Below, one piece after another: positions 15,134-22,664 of a DNA stretch of 33,923 bases. The first letter of the stretch is position 1; each line of letters starts with the position of its first letter. This DNA comes from Sphingobacteriales bacterium TSM_CSS (GTDB lineage: Bacteria > Bacteroidota > Bacteroidia > Chitinophagales > UBA2359). The translations under genes were made by a program, and so were the position numbers. The stretch is taken from positions 1 to 33,923 of the forward strand of contig NBMY01000150.1 in NCBI GenBank assembly GCA_002212985.1, given 5' to 3'. Below the pieces are notes generated by a model. It ran no database searches. It worked only from the letters and a program-made list of their open reading frames with translations, and was not told the DNA's origin.

Positions 15134-15153
15134 TTAATATAATACTATATTAA
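15134..15153. promoter_or_regulatory. AT-rich palindrome just before the first nhaD
   Basis: TTAATATA (15134-15141), a 4-bp spacer and TATATTAA (15146-15153) form a perfect 20-bp inverted repeat ending 6 bp before the nhaD ATG at 15160. It could be an operator or a weak mRNA hairpin over the ribosome-loading site. The second nhaD lacks it. Confidence 0.4.
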
Positions 15154-15159
15154 TAATTC

Positions 15160-16437
15160 ATGGAAGCATTAATCATCATAATTTTTATTATCGGGTATTT
15201 AGCCATTACCTTAGAACACCCGCTTAGAATTGACAAGGCTGTATCGGCTATTTTATTGGGAGTTGTTTGCTGGAGCGTTTTTGCATTATTTTCGGAAAAC
15301 CACCATCACACCGAGGAACAACTTACCGAATTGCTGCCCGAAATCATGAACATTCTGTTCTTTTTATTAGGCGCTATGACCATTGTTGAACTGATTGATA
15401 TACACGAGGGTTTTGGGGTTATTACCAACTTCATTACCACCGGAAACAAACGCAAACTACTGTTTACTACCAGCATTCTTGCATTTTTTTTATCGGCAGT
15501 ATTAGATAACCTCACCACCGCCATTGTAATGGCTTCCTTGCTGCGCAAATTGATAGCCAATAAAGAAGACCGGCTTGTTTTTGCCAGTATGATAGTGATA
15601 GCTGCTAACGCCGGCGGTGCATGGTCGCCCATTGGCGACGTTACCACCACTATGCTATGGATAGGTAACCGCATTAGCGCTTTTAATATTATTGAAGACT
15701 TATTTTTTCCAAGCCTTATATGTCTAATAGTTCCGTTGTTTTTTCAAATGTTTTTGCTCAAAGGCTCTTATGAAGCACGGGAAATAAAAACAACGTTTAA
15801 AACAATAGATTTTGAAAGAAACCTGATATTATGGCTGGGTATAGGCTGCCTTGTATTTGTTCCTATCTTTAAAACCATTACACACCTGCCTCCGTTTATG
15901 GGTATGTTTTTGGGGGTGGGTATTATGTGGCTGGCTACCGAACTGTTGCACCGTGGCAAACACCACGACGAAAAGCATCAGTTTTCTACCATACACGCCC
16001 TTTCCCGTATTGACTCTGCCAGTATTTTGTTCTTCTTTGGTATTTTAGCTGCCGTTGGTTGCCTGGGGGCTATTGGTGTATTGGAACATGCAGCCATCTT
16101 TTTAAGCAATACCGTAGGTAACTTAGACCTGATAATTTTTCTCATCGGTATTTTGTCTTCGGTAGTAGATAATGTACCGTTGGTGGCTGCCGTAATGAAA
16201 ATGTACTCATTAGAACAATTTTCTACAGACCATACCATTTGGATTTTTCTGGCTTATTGCGCAGGCACAGGCGGCAGTATGCTTATTATTGGTTCGGCTG
16301 CAGGAGTAGCCATTATGGGCATCGAAAAAATTGAATTTTTCTGGTATGTGCGCAAAATTTCCTTCCTTGCCTTTATAGGATATGTTGCCGGAGCGCTCAC
16401 TTATTTGGGCATTCTTGCTCTTCAGGGAAGCATTTAA
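15160..16437 (+). CDS. nhaD: NhaD-type Na+/H+ antiporter, copy 1
   Basis: The 425-residue inner-membrane protein exchanges Na+ (or Li+) for H+ in the ion-transporter superfamily. Features are the N-terminal GYLAITLEHPLRIDKAVSA, then AVLDNLTTAIVMASLLRK (about 111-128), NAGGAWSPIGDVTTTMLW (about 149-166), DNVPLVAAVMKMYS (about 338-351) and GTGGSMLIIGSAAGVAIMG (about 370-388). These repeated Asn/Asp-containing discontinuous helices form the ion site in this family. A second copy begins 156 bp downstream and is roughly three quarters identical by eye. The ATG at 15160 is preceded at 6 bp by a perfect AT-rich palindrome. The product probably helps Na+ homeostasis and pH control together with the pyrophosphatase encoded nearby. 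Confidence 0.93.
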   Translation: MEALIIIIFIIGYLAITLEHPLRIDKAVSAILLGVVCWSVFALFSENHHHTEEQLTELLPEIMNILFFLLGAMTIVELIDIHEGFGVITNFITTGNKRKLLFTTSILAFFLSAVLDNLTTAIVMASLLRKLIANKEDRLVFASMIVIAANAGGAWSPIGDVTTTMLWIGNRISAFNIIEDLFFPSLICLIVPLFFQMFLLKGSYEAREIKTTFKTIDFERNLILWLGIGCLVFVPIFKTITHLPPFMGMFLGVGIMWLATELLHRGKHHDEKHQFSTIHALSRIDSASILFFFGILAAVGCLGAIGVLEHAAIFLSNTVGNLDLIIFLIGILSSVVDNVPLVAAVMKMYSLEQFSTDHTIWIFLAYCAGTGGSMLIIGSAAGVAIMGIEKIEFFWYVRKISFLAFIGYVAGALTYLGILALQGSI

Positions 16438-16548
16438 GCTATGAATAATATTCCTTAACCCGAATTTCTGCCGGTGTTATATTGCAAAGTCTGCAAATTT
16501 TGGTAAAATTATTCAATCAATCTGGGGGTTTTGTATCTGTTTTAACTC

Positions 16549-16556
16549 TAACTTTG
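16549..16556 (+). promoter_or_regulatory. Promoter -7 element of the second nhaD
   Basis: TAACTTTG is a perfect TAnnTTTG. A TTTG at 16530-16533 is 15 bp upstream, shorter than the usual 17-23 bp. The predicted start near 16560 leaves about 34 nt to the ATG at 16594, so copy 2 can be expressed separately from copy 1. Confidence 0.5.
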
Positions 16557-16593
16557 GCGCACTTTTTCCACAAAACTTAACCGGTGCCATTGT

Positions 16594-17868
16594 ATGGAGT
16601 TCCTTATTATCATCATTTTTGTTGCGGGCTATTTGGCTATTGCGCTGGAACATCCTTTAAAAATTGACAAAGCAGTTTCATCAATACTTTTGGGGGTAAT
16701 AACGTGGACCTGCTACGCCATGTTTACCTCAGACCATCATCTTCTTGAGGAAAAACTCAACGAAATGCTGCCCGAAATTATGAACATCTTGTTCTTTTTG
16801 CTTGGAGCAATGACCATTGTGGAACTGATTGACATGCATGAGGGGTTTAGGGTAGTTACCAACCAAATTACCTCCAGCAACAAACGCAAATTGCTGTTTA
16901 CTACCAGTGTGCTGGCATTTTTCCTCTCAGCGGTATTAGATAACCTTACAACGGCTATTGTAATGGCTTCCTTGCTGCGCAAACTCATACCGGGAAGAGA
17001 AGACCGCCTGGTTTTTGCCAGTATGATTGTAATTGCAGCCAACGCCGGCGGCGCCTGGACACCTATTGGCGATGTTACCACTACCATGCTCTGGATTGGT
17101 GAGCGAATTAGTACGATAAACATTATGAAAGAGTTATTTATACCCAGCTTAATATGCCTTTTTGTGCCGCTTCTATACCAGTCATTTTTTCTCAAAGGCA
17201 ATTTTGAAACCCGGCAAGTTGCAACAGAATTCCACACCACTTCCTTTGAGCGAAACCTCATGCTTGGGTTAGGTATTGGCGGGCTTATATTTGTTCCTGT
17301 TTTTAAAACCATAACCCATCTTCCGCCATTTATGGGCATGTTTTTTAGCGTAGGTATTATGTGGCTTACCACCGAACTGCTTCATAAAAAGAAAGACAGC
17401 GCCGAAAAACAAAAATACTCGGCCATACATGCCCTTTCAAGAATAGACTCGGCCAGTATTTTATTTTTCTTTGGCATTTTGTCTGCCGTAGGTTGCCTGG
17501 GCGCTATTGGCGCGCTGCAAGATGCGGCTGTATATTTAACCAATACGGTAGGAAACCTCGATATTATTATTTACCTCATTGGCCTGTTATCCGCGGTAGT
17601 AGATAACGTGCCTTTGGTAGCCGCAGTGATGAAAATGTATTCGGTTGAGCAATTTCCGATGGACCATAGAATTTGGGAGTTTCTGGCCTATGCAGCAGGT
17701 ACGGGCGGCAGTTTGCTCATTATAGGTTCGGCTGCGGGCGTGGCTATTATGGGTATTGAAAAAATTGAGTTCTTCTGGTATATGCGCCGCATTACCTTTA
17801 CCGGCTTTTTGGGTTATACCGCCGGTGCAATTGCCTACCTGGGTATTGCCCACTTTTGGGGGCATTAA
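16594..17868 (+). CDS. nhaD: NhaD-type Na+/H+ antiporter, copy 2
   Basis: The 424-residue paralogue of the preceding gene has the same motifs in the same order: EHPLKIDKAVSS, AVLDNLTTAIVMASLLRK, NAGGAWTPIGDVTTTML, DNVPLVAAVMKMYS and GTGGSLLIIGSAAG. Differences cluster in the N-terminal 80 residues and in the central hydrophilic loop (about 195-215), where ion affinity or pH response may differ. A 27-nt stretch is identical in both copies (15523-15549 and 16957-16983), consistent with a fairly recent duplication or gene conversion. It has its own -7 element. Both copies look intact, so two active antiporters are expected. Confidence 0.93.
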   Translation: MEFLIIIIFVAGYLAIALEHPLKIDKAVSSILLGVITWTCYAMFTSDHHLLEEKLNEMLPEIMNILFFLLGAMTIVELIDMHEGFRVVTNQITSSNKRKLLFTTSVLAFFLSAVLDNLTTAIVMASLLRKLIPGREDRLVFASMIVIAANAGGAWTPIGDVTTTMLWIGERISTINIMKELFIPSLICLFVPLLYQSFFLKGNFETRQVATEFHTTSFERNLMLGLGIGGLIFVPVFKTITHLPPFMGMFFSVGIMWLTTELLHKKKDSAEKQKYSAIHALSRIDSASILFFFGILSAVGCLGAIGALQDAAVYLTNTVGNLDIIIYLIGLLSAVVDNVPLVAAVMKMYSVEQFPMDHRIWEFLAYAAGTGGSLLIIGSAAGVAIMGIEKIEFFWYMRRITFTGFLGYTAGAIAYLGIAHFWGH

Positions 17869-17942
17869 GGCTCAGTTTTACAAACTATCCAACAAGTAAA
17901 TTTTCCAGTCAAGGTATCCGGGCTATCTTATTCATTTGGCAA

Positions 17943-17950
17943 TACTTTTG
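17943..17950 (+). promoter_or_regulatory. Promoter -7 element of the winged-helix regulator gene
   Basis: TACTTTTG is a perfect TAnnTTTG, with no clear -33 box. A start near 17954 gives about 53 nt of leader to the ATG at 18007, and excludes nothing in the coding frame. Confidence 0.45.
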
Positions 17951-18006
17951 TTTTTGCGTAATATTGCAAAGAATTGTTGTACGCCATTTACTTTAACCTG
18001 CTTTGC

Positions 18007-18306
18007 ATGAAAGACATTTTGCGACAAATGGACAAAGCCTTCGACAGCCGGGTACGAGTGGCTGTTATGTCTGTTTTGCTAACTGCCAACGATTGGGTAG
18101 ATTTTTTAACCCTTAAACAGCAATTAGGCATTACCGACGGAAATTTGGCCAGCCATATCAATACCTTAGAGGTAAAAAAATTTCTGGAGGTACGCAAGCG
18201 GTTTGTTGATAAATACCCCAATACTTCTTACCGCATTACCCAAACCGGTAAAGATGCTTTTGCGCGCTATGTTGCCGCACTGCGACAGTTGTTAAATATT
18301 AAGTAA
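18007..18306 (+). CDS. Winged-helix transcriptional regulator (HTH_34-like)
   Basis: The 99-residue protein consists almost entirely of one winged-helix DNA-binding domain. A first helix (RVRVAVMSVLL) is followed by the HTH segment DFLTLKQQLGITDGNLASHINTLE (about 31-54, recognition helix GNLASHINTLE) and a wing (FVDKYPNTSYRITQTGKDAF). This is the stand-alone MarR/ArsR-like form common in Bacteroidota and annotated as HTH_34. It carries no sensor domain, so its ligand or target is not visible. The ATG at 18007 is chosen over in-frame codons from 17974 because it fits the family N-terminus. The DgkA-type gene starts 23 nt downstream, so the two are probably co-transcribed. Confidence 0.8.
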   Translation: MKDILRQMDKAFDSRVRVAVMSVLLTANDWVDFLTLKQQLGITDGNLASHINTLEVKKFLEVRKRFVDKYPNTSYRITQTGKDAFARYVAALRQLLNIK

Positions 18307-18329
18307 ACTGCTATTTGCATTTCTGCTTT

Positions 18330-18731
18330 ATGAACATGCCCGCCAAAAAACAACCCGATTCGGGTTTTTGGAAAAAAGAGCTAAACAGTTTTGGTTATGC
18401 TTTCAGGGGCATCTGGCAGGCGCTACGGCGCGAGCGTCACATGCAGATACACGCTTTTTGTGCATTCGCCGTTTTGGCTTGTAGCTGGTATATAGGTTTA
18501 ACCGTTTACGAATGGTGCATGGTAATTTTTGCCATAGGGTTGGTAATGGCTGCCGAAATTTTTAACTCTGCCATTGAACAACTTACCAACATGGCCAGTC
18601 CCAATTTTGACCCTTTAGCCGGAAGGGTAAAAGATATGTCTGCCGGTGCCGTATTGGTGGCGGCAATTAGTGCCGCAATTGTTGGTTGCCTCATTTTTTT
18701 ACCCAAAATTTGGGCGCTGTTTACCGCATAG
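18330..18731 (+). CDS. DgkA-type lipid kinase (diacylglycerol or undecaprenol kinase)
   Basis: The 133-residue inner-membrane protein matches the DgkA family: an amphipathic N-terminal helix (FGYAFRGIWQALRRERHMQIH) and three membrane helices. The signature AAEIFNSAIEQL, followed by KDMSAGAVLVAAI, supplies the Glu/Asn/Asp residues that bind Mg-ATP and the lipid. Members phosphorylate diacylglycerol in Proteobacteria and undecaprenol in Gram-positives; the Bacteroidota form could use either. The ATG at 18330 is used (another in-frame ATG lies at 18336). The TAG stop lies within the last codons of the convergent glycosyltransferase gene, an 11-nt tail-to-tail overlap. Confidence 0.88.
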   Translation: MNMPAKKQPDSGFWKKELNSFGYAFRGIWQALRRERHMQIHAFCAFAVLACSWYIGLTVYEWCMVIFAIGLVMAAEIFNSAIEQLTNMASPNFDPLAGRVKDMSAGAVLVAAISAAIVGCLIFLPKIWALFTA

Positions 18732-19881
18732 CGGCCTGCAAAATACCGCTTGCCATGGCCTCCCAACTAAAGCGGCTCTTTTGGCGGGCAGCCTCGGCAG
18801 AAAAGCCGGCTTCGCGGCGGTTGTCATAAAAATCGAGCAGGGCAGCAGCTATGGCTTCGGGACTTTCGGGCTTTACTACATATCCGGCTTCGCCATTCGG
18901 CACAATTTCAGACAACCCGCCCACATCGGTTACCAGCATAGGGCGTTCAAACTGGTAAGCCATTTGCGAAATGCCGCTTTGTGTGGCTGTGCGGTAGGGC
19001 TGTACCACCATATCGGCTGCGCAAAAGTAATATTTCACCTCGTTATTGGGTATAAACTGCGGGTGCAGTGTTACCGAATTTTGCAACTGCAATTCGTTTA
19101 TAAGCTGCGTGTAATACGATTGATTGTGGTAGTATTCACCGGCAACCAGTAATTGAATGCCCGATTGCCGCACACGGTCATTGCTCATTGCCCGAAGCAA
19201 AACATCAAGCCCTTTATACGGCCTGATGATGCCAAAAAACAGTATCAGTTTTGCATCGGGCTTTATATTTAAAAACCGGCGCGACTCCTCCTTTCCTACT
19301 TTTTCACCGAAATTATCGTACACCGGGTGCGGTATCAACAAAACCGGTTTTGACCCGTTAAACCATTTTACCTCCTCCTGCACCGCCCCCGAAAGGGTTA
19401 CAAAACCATGGCACGACTGAACAAAATACCGGTTCAGCAGCCGGTCGGCAGGGCTTTTTTCATGTGGTGTAAGGTTATGAATAAGCCCCACAATGCGTGT
19501 ATGGTTATTTTTGGCAAGTATATGGTTTACCGTGCCCATGCAGGGCGCCAAATGGGGCAACCAGTATTGCCAAACGGCCACATCGGGTTGCAATTGCTGC
19601 AACAGCTTTCCAGACCGGTACCAGTTTACCGGGTTCATAGAGTTAAACAACCGGGTAATAGGCAGGTTTGGGGGCGGGTCGTTGCTAAACTGGGTACTGC
19701 CCGGAAAAAGCCAATCGGGATATTGAAGGGTAAAGGTATAAAGGTGTGCCCGATGCGATTCATGCAGGAAAGTCTGTGCCAGCCGCTCGCCAAAAGAGGC
19801 AATGCCGCCCCGATATGGATAAGCCGGCCCTAAAATAAAAACAGACTTTGAGTTGCCTGTGGCATTCTGTTTATGTTGCAT
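18721..19881 (-). CDS. GT4-family glycosyltransferase
   Basis: The 386-residue protein is a GT-B fold glycosyltransferase. The N-terminal half starts with FILGPAYPYRGGIASF, the glycine-rich acceptor-side loop. The C-terminal half has LFFGIIRPYKGLDVLLRAM (near 215-233) and GISQMAYQFERPMLVTDVGG (near 305-324), where the donor sugar nucleotide binds and the conserved E-x7-E region is partly changed. It probably transfers a hexose to an envelope glycan or lipid, but donor and acceptor are unknown. No glycan cluster surrounds it. The ATG at 19881 is preferred to the codon at 19917 because a perfect -7 element lies between them, which also implies a nearly leaderless mRNA. Confidence 0.85.
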   Translation of the reverse strand: MQHKQNATGNSKSVFILGPAYPYRGGIASFGERLAQTFLHESHRAHLYTFTLQYPDWLFPGSTQFSNDPPPNLPITRLFNSMNPVNWYRSGKLLQQLQPDVAVWQYWLPHLAPCMGTVNHILAKNNHTRIVGLIHNLTPHEKSPADRLLNRYFVQSCHGFVTLSGAVQEEVKWFNGSKPVLLIPHPVYDNFGEKVGKEESRRFLNIKPDAKLILFFGIIRPYKGLDVLLRAMSNDRVRQSGIQLLVAGEYYHNQSYYTQLINELQLQNSVTLHPQFIPNNEVKYYFCAADMVVQPYRTATQSGISQMAYQFERPMLVTDVGGLSEIVPNGEAGYVVKPESPEAIAAALLDFYDNRREAGFSAEAARQKSRFSWEAMASGILQAAMR

Positions 19882-19886
19882 AACGG

Positions 19887-19919
19887 CAAAGGTAATACAA
19901 CAAAACCGCTCCTGCACAA
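19887..19919 (-). promoter_or_regulatory. Promoter touching the glycosyltransferase start codon
   Basis: Minus-strand TACCTTTG (19894-19887) is a perfect -7 element, with TTG (19919-19917) 22 bp upstream. Only 5 bp separate the box from the ATG at 19881, so transcription should begin at or within about 2 nt of the start codon. Confidence 0.5.
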
Positions 19920-20141
19920 CAGTAAGCGCTTAACCTTGCAAAAAAAGAGTACAACAAAGGGCTACCAAAAAGCCAACTGTTCCAAACAATGCCGTCAAAT
20001 TCATTCACCGGCGTACGGCGGGCAACCCGAACACCAAATATTTGAGTGTTAAGATTACCCAACAAAAAACAGAAATACAGCATAAAGACTTATCTTTACC
20101 CCCTATTATTTCAACAAAAAATTTCAAAACAATACTAACAC

Positions 20142-21281
20142 ATGAAAACCAATATTGCCGCAATTTTACTGTTTTGGTTTGCTGCCTGTATGTGCTTGTC
20201 AGCACAAAATGTAAATTCGGGTTTTGTACACAATGGGGTAAACCGCACCTACATAATACATCTTCCGCCCACTTACACCCCCAATTCGCAAATGCCGCTG
20301 GTTATAGTTTTGCATGGCTTGGGCGATAGCGGAAACGGCATTATGCTTGGAACAGGTTTTAACATGGCAGCCGATACTGCAGGCTTTATTGCCGTTTACC
20401 CCGATGCGGTTGATGCCCTTTTTGGCGCTGCTGCATGGAACAGCGGCGCCAACCCTTTTGGCTCGGCCGATGATGTAGGATTTATATCGGCTCTTATAGA
20501 TACTATGTATGCTCAATATCATATTGACCAGAACCGCGTTTATGCTACCGGCTTTTCCATGGGCGGCATTATGAGCCACCGGCTGGCCTGCGAGTTAAGC
20601 AACCGCATAGCCGCCATTGCATCGGGGTCTGGTACGTTTGCCACTTCGGTTATTGGAAATTGCTCGCCCGGCAGGTCTGTGCCTGTTATGCACGTACACG
20701 GCACCGCCGACTCAGTTGTGCCATACGATGGCAATACGCTGTTGGGGCTGCAATCTGTTGGCGCTACCATTAATTTTTGGGTTACCAACAATAATTGCGC
20801 CCTAACCGCCCCAGCATCAACCCCTGTAGCCAATACTGCAAACGACGGCATTACCATAGATAAAATCGAATATGACCTGTGCAGCAATAACAGCGAGGTA
20901 ATTTTATACACCGCAACCGGTATGGAGCATACGTGGCTGCAACCCAATAACGACATGAGCGAAACTGCCGAAATATGGAAGTTTTTTCTGCGACACCAAT
21001 TGAATGAGCAAACCGTAGGCATAGAACTTGGGCAACCGCCGTTGGCGCTGCAATATTACCCCAACCCTGCCATAGACAATTTAACTGTAAAGGTTAATTT
21101 CTCCAATGCACATTACCTTAAGTTCCTTAACGCAGCTGGGCAAACCGTTTACCAACAAGTGCTAACCGGCAACGCGCAAACGGTTAACATCAACACATCG
21201 GGGTTAATGCCGGGCTTGTACCTGCTGCAAATACAGCAAGCAAGCCGTTTAAATACGGTTAAAATACAAATAGGACAGTAA
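20142..21281 (+). CDS. Secreted alpha/beta-hydrolase esterase with T9SS sorting domain
   Basis: The 379-residue protein has a signal peptide (about 1-21, ending LSAQ) and an alpha/beta-hydrolase of the polyhydroxybutyrate-depolymerase/feruloyl-esterase (LpqC) type. The oxyanion strand is VIVLHGLGDSG (54-64), the nucleophile is Ser139 in GFSMGG, and the likely acid and base are Asp190 (HGTAD) and His263 (MEHTW). Residues about 300-379 form a type-A T9SS C-terminal domain: LQYYPNPAIDNL at its start, then SGLMPGLYLLQI. The enzyme should therefore be exported and anchored to or released from the cell surface, where it cleaves esters such as feruloyl or acetyl groups or polyesters. A FadL porin and an SGNH hydrolase follow on the same strand. 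Confidence 0.9.
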   Translation: MKTNIAAILLFWFAACMCLSAQNVNSGFVHNGVNRTYIIHLPPTYTPNSQMPLVIVLHGLGDSGNGIMLGTGFNMAADTAGFIAVYPDAVDALFGAAAWNSGANPFGSADDVGFISALIDTMYAQYHIDQNRVYATGFSMGGIMSHRLACELSNRIAAIASGSGTFATSVIGNCSPGRSVPVMHVHGTADSVVPYDGNTLLGLQSVGATINFWVTNNNCALTAPASTPVANTANDGITIDKIEYDLCSNNSEVILYTATGMEHTWLQPNNDMSETAEIWKFFLRHQLNEQTVGIELGQPPLALQYYPNPAIDNLTVKVNFSNAHYLKFLNAAGQTVYQQVLTGNAQTVNINTSGLMPGLYLLQIQQASRLNTVKIQIGQ

Positions 21282-21377
21282 CGGCAGTTCACACCAATAC
21301 ATAAGTCCCTTTTTATTACCTGCTTTTTTCAATACTATCCAAACCCATTTTACTTACCACTATAAACCATTTTCCAC

Positions 21378-22652
21378 ATGCAAAAATTTATGCTTCTGTT
21401 AACCGTTTTGCTTGTCTGTGGACAGGCGTATGGCGGCGGTTTCCAGATAGCCCTGCAAGGCCAACAGCAAATTGGCATGGCACATGCCGGAACTTCTGTG
21501 CCACTTAATGCTGCGGCACTCTATTACAACCCCGGTGCCATGGGCTTTTTACAGGGTCGCAAAATTTCGTTTGGGGTTAATCCGGCATTTGCCAAAATAA
21601 ATTTTTTACAAGCTTCTACCCGCCTAAGCAGCAGCAACACCTTTGAACTGGTAACGCCCTTCTCGCTATATTACACCCAACGCTTAGGCAAAGCAGAGCA
21701 TAATACCCAAACAACAGGGTTTACCTTTGGCGTGGGGGTTTACACCCCTTTTGGCAGCAAACTTAGCTACCCCAATGATTGGGTAGGTAAATTTCTGGTG
21801 CAAAACGTGGGGCTTACCACCATCTTTACTCAGCCTACCATAGGTTATAACATTAATGAACGCATTGGCATAGGATTGGGGCTTGTTTTCGGGTGGGGCA
21901 ATTTTGCCATTCAAAGGGCCATACCCATTTACGGACAAACAGGCTATGGAACGGCAAAGCTCTCGGCAAGCGGTGTTGGCTTTGGATTTACTACCGGTCT
22001 TTATGTTGAACCCTGGGAAGACAAACTATCCGTAGGGCTGTCTTACAAATCGGCCGCAAGGGTAAACTTAAATGGAAAGGCTGATTTTACCGTACCGCAG
22101 GGCGCCGAAATTCTATTCCCCGATAGCAATTTTGATATGAATGTGGGCTTGCCCGATTTGTTTTCCGCAGGTGTTACCTACTACTTTAACGGCACTAAGG
22201 AAGGTATTTTGTCCGATAAATCGAATGCCAGTTTTATTTCCTTAGATGTAGAACGGGCTGGATGGAATATATTTAAGGAACTTAAATTTGAATATGCCGA
22301 CACCATTGCCGGCGCCACCGAACTCAAACTGACGCGAAATTACCAAAATACCTATCGGTTTAGCATAGGCGGACAATATGTGGCCGGGCCAAAATTATCA
22401 TTCAGAGCAGGCATTTACTACGACCTTGCCGCCGCCCCCGACTGCTGCGTAACCCCCGATGTGCCCGATACCGACCGCTTAGTTGGCACCGCAGGCGCCA
22501 CCCTGAATGTCTCGCCCAAACTGCAGGTTGACCTGTCGCTCCTTTACGGACAAGGTTTTGAGCGTACAACCGTAAACGAAGAAAACAATTTCGAAGGCAC
22601 CTACACTGCCAAAGTGATTATTCCGGGCATCGGTTTGCAGTATTCATTCTAA
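21378..22652 (+). CDS. OmpP1/FadL-family outer membrane porin
   Basis: The 424-residue protein has a signal peptide cleaved near AYG, and a mature N-terminus GGFQIALQGQQQIGMAHAG that is the FadL hatch-domain hallmark. The next stretch, AALYYNPGAMGFLQG, is also diagnostic. The remainder is a beta-barrel with alternating aromatic residues and a C-terminal Phe (LQYSF). FadL proteins let hydrophobic molecules such as long-chain fatty acids or aromatics cross the outer membrane. In this position it may import products released by the secreted esterase encoded upstream. The SGNH-hydrolase gene starts 12 nt after its stop, so the two are certainly co-transcribed. Confidence 0.92.
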   Translation: MQKFMLLLTVLLVCGQAYGGGFQIALQGQQQIGMAHAGTSVPLNAAALYYNPGAMGFLQGRKISFGVNPAFAKINFLQASTRLSSSNTFELVTPFSLYYTQRLGKAEHNTQTTGFTFGVGVYTPFGSKLSYPNDWVGKFLVQNVGLTTIFTQPTIGYNINERIGIGLGLVFGWGNFAIQRAIPIYGQTGYGTAKLSASGVGFGFTTGLYVEPWEDKLSVGLSYKSAARVNLNGKADFTVPQGAEILFPDSNFDMNVGLPDLFSAGVTYYFNGTKEGILSDKSNASFISLDVERAGWNIFKELKFEYADTIAGATELKLTRNYQNTYRFSIGGQYVAGPKLSFRAGIYYDLAAAPDCCVTPDVPDTDRLVGTAGATLNVSPKLQVDLSLLYGQGFERTTVNEENNFEGTYTAKVIIPGIGLQYSF

Positions 22653-22664
22653 ATACACCTAAAT

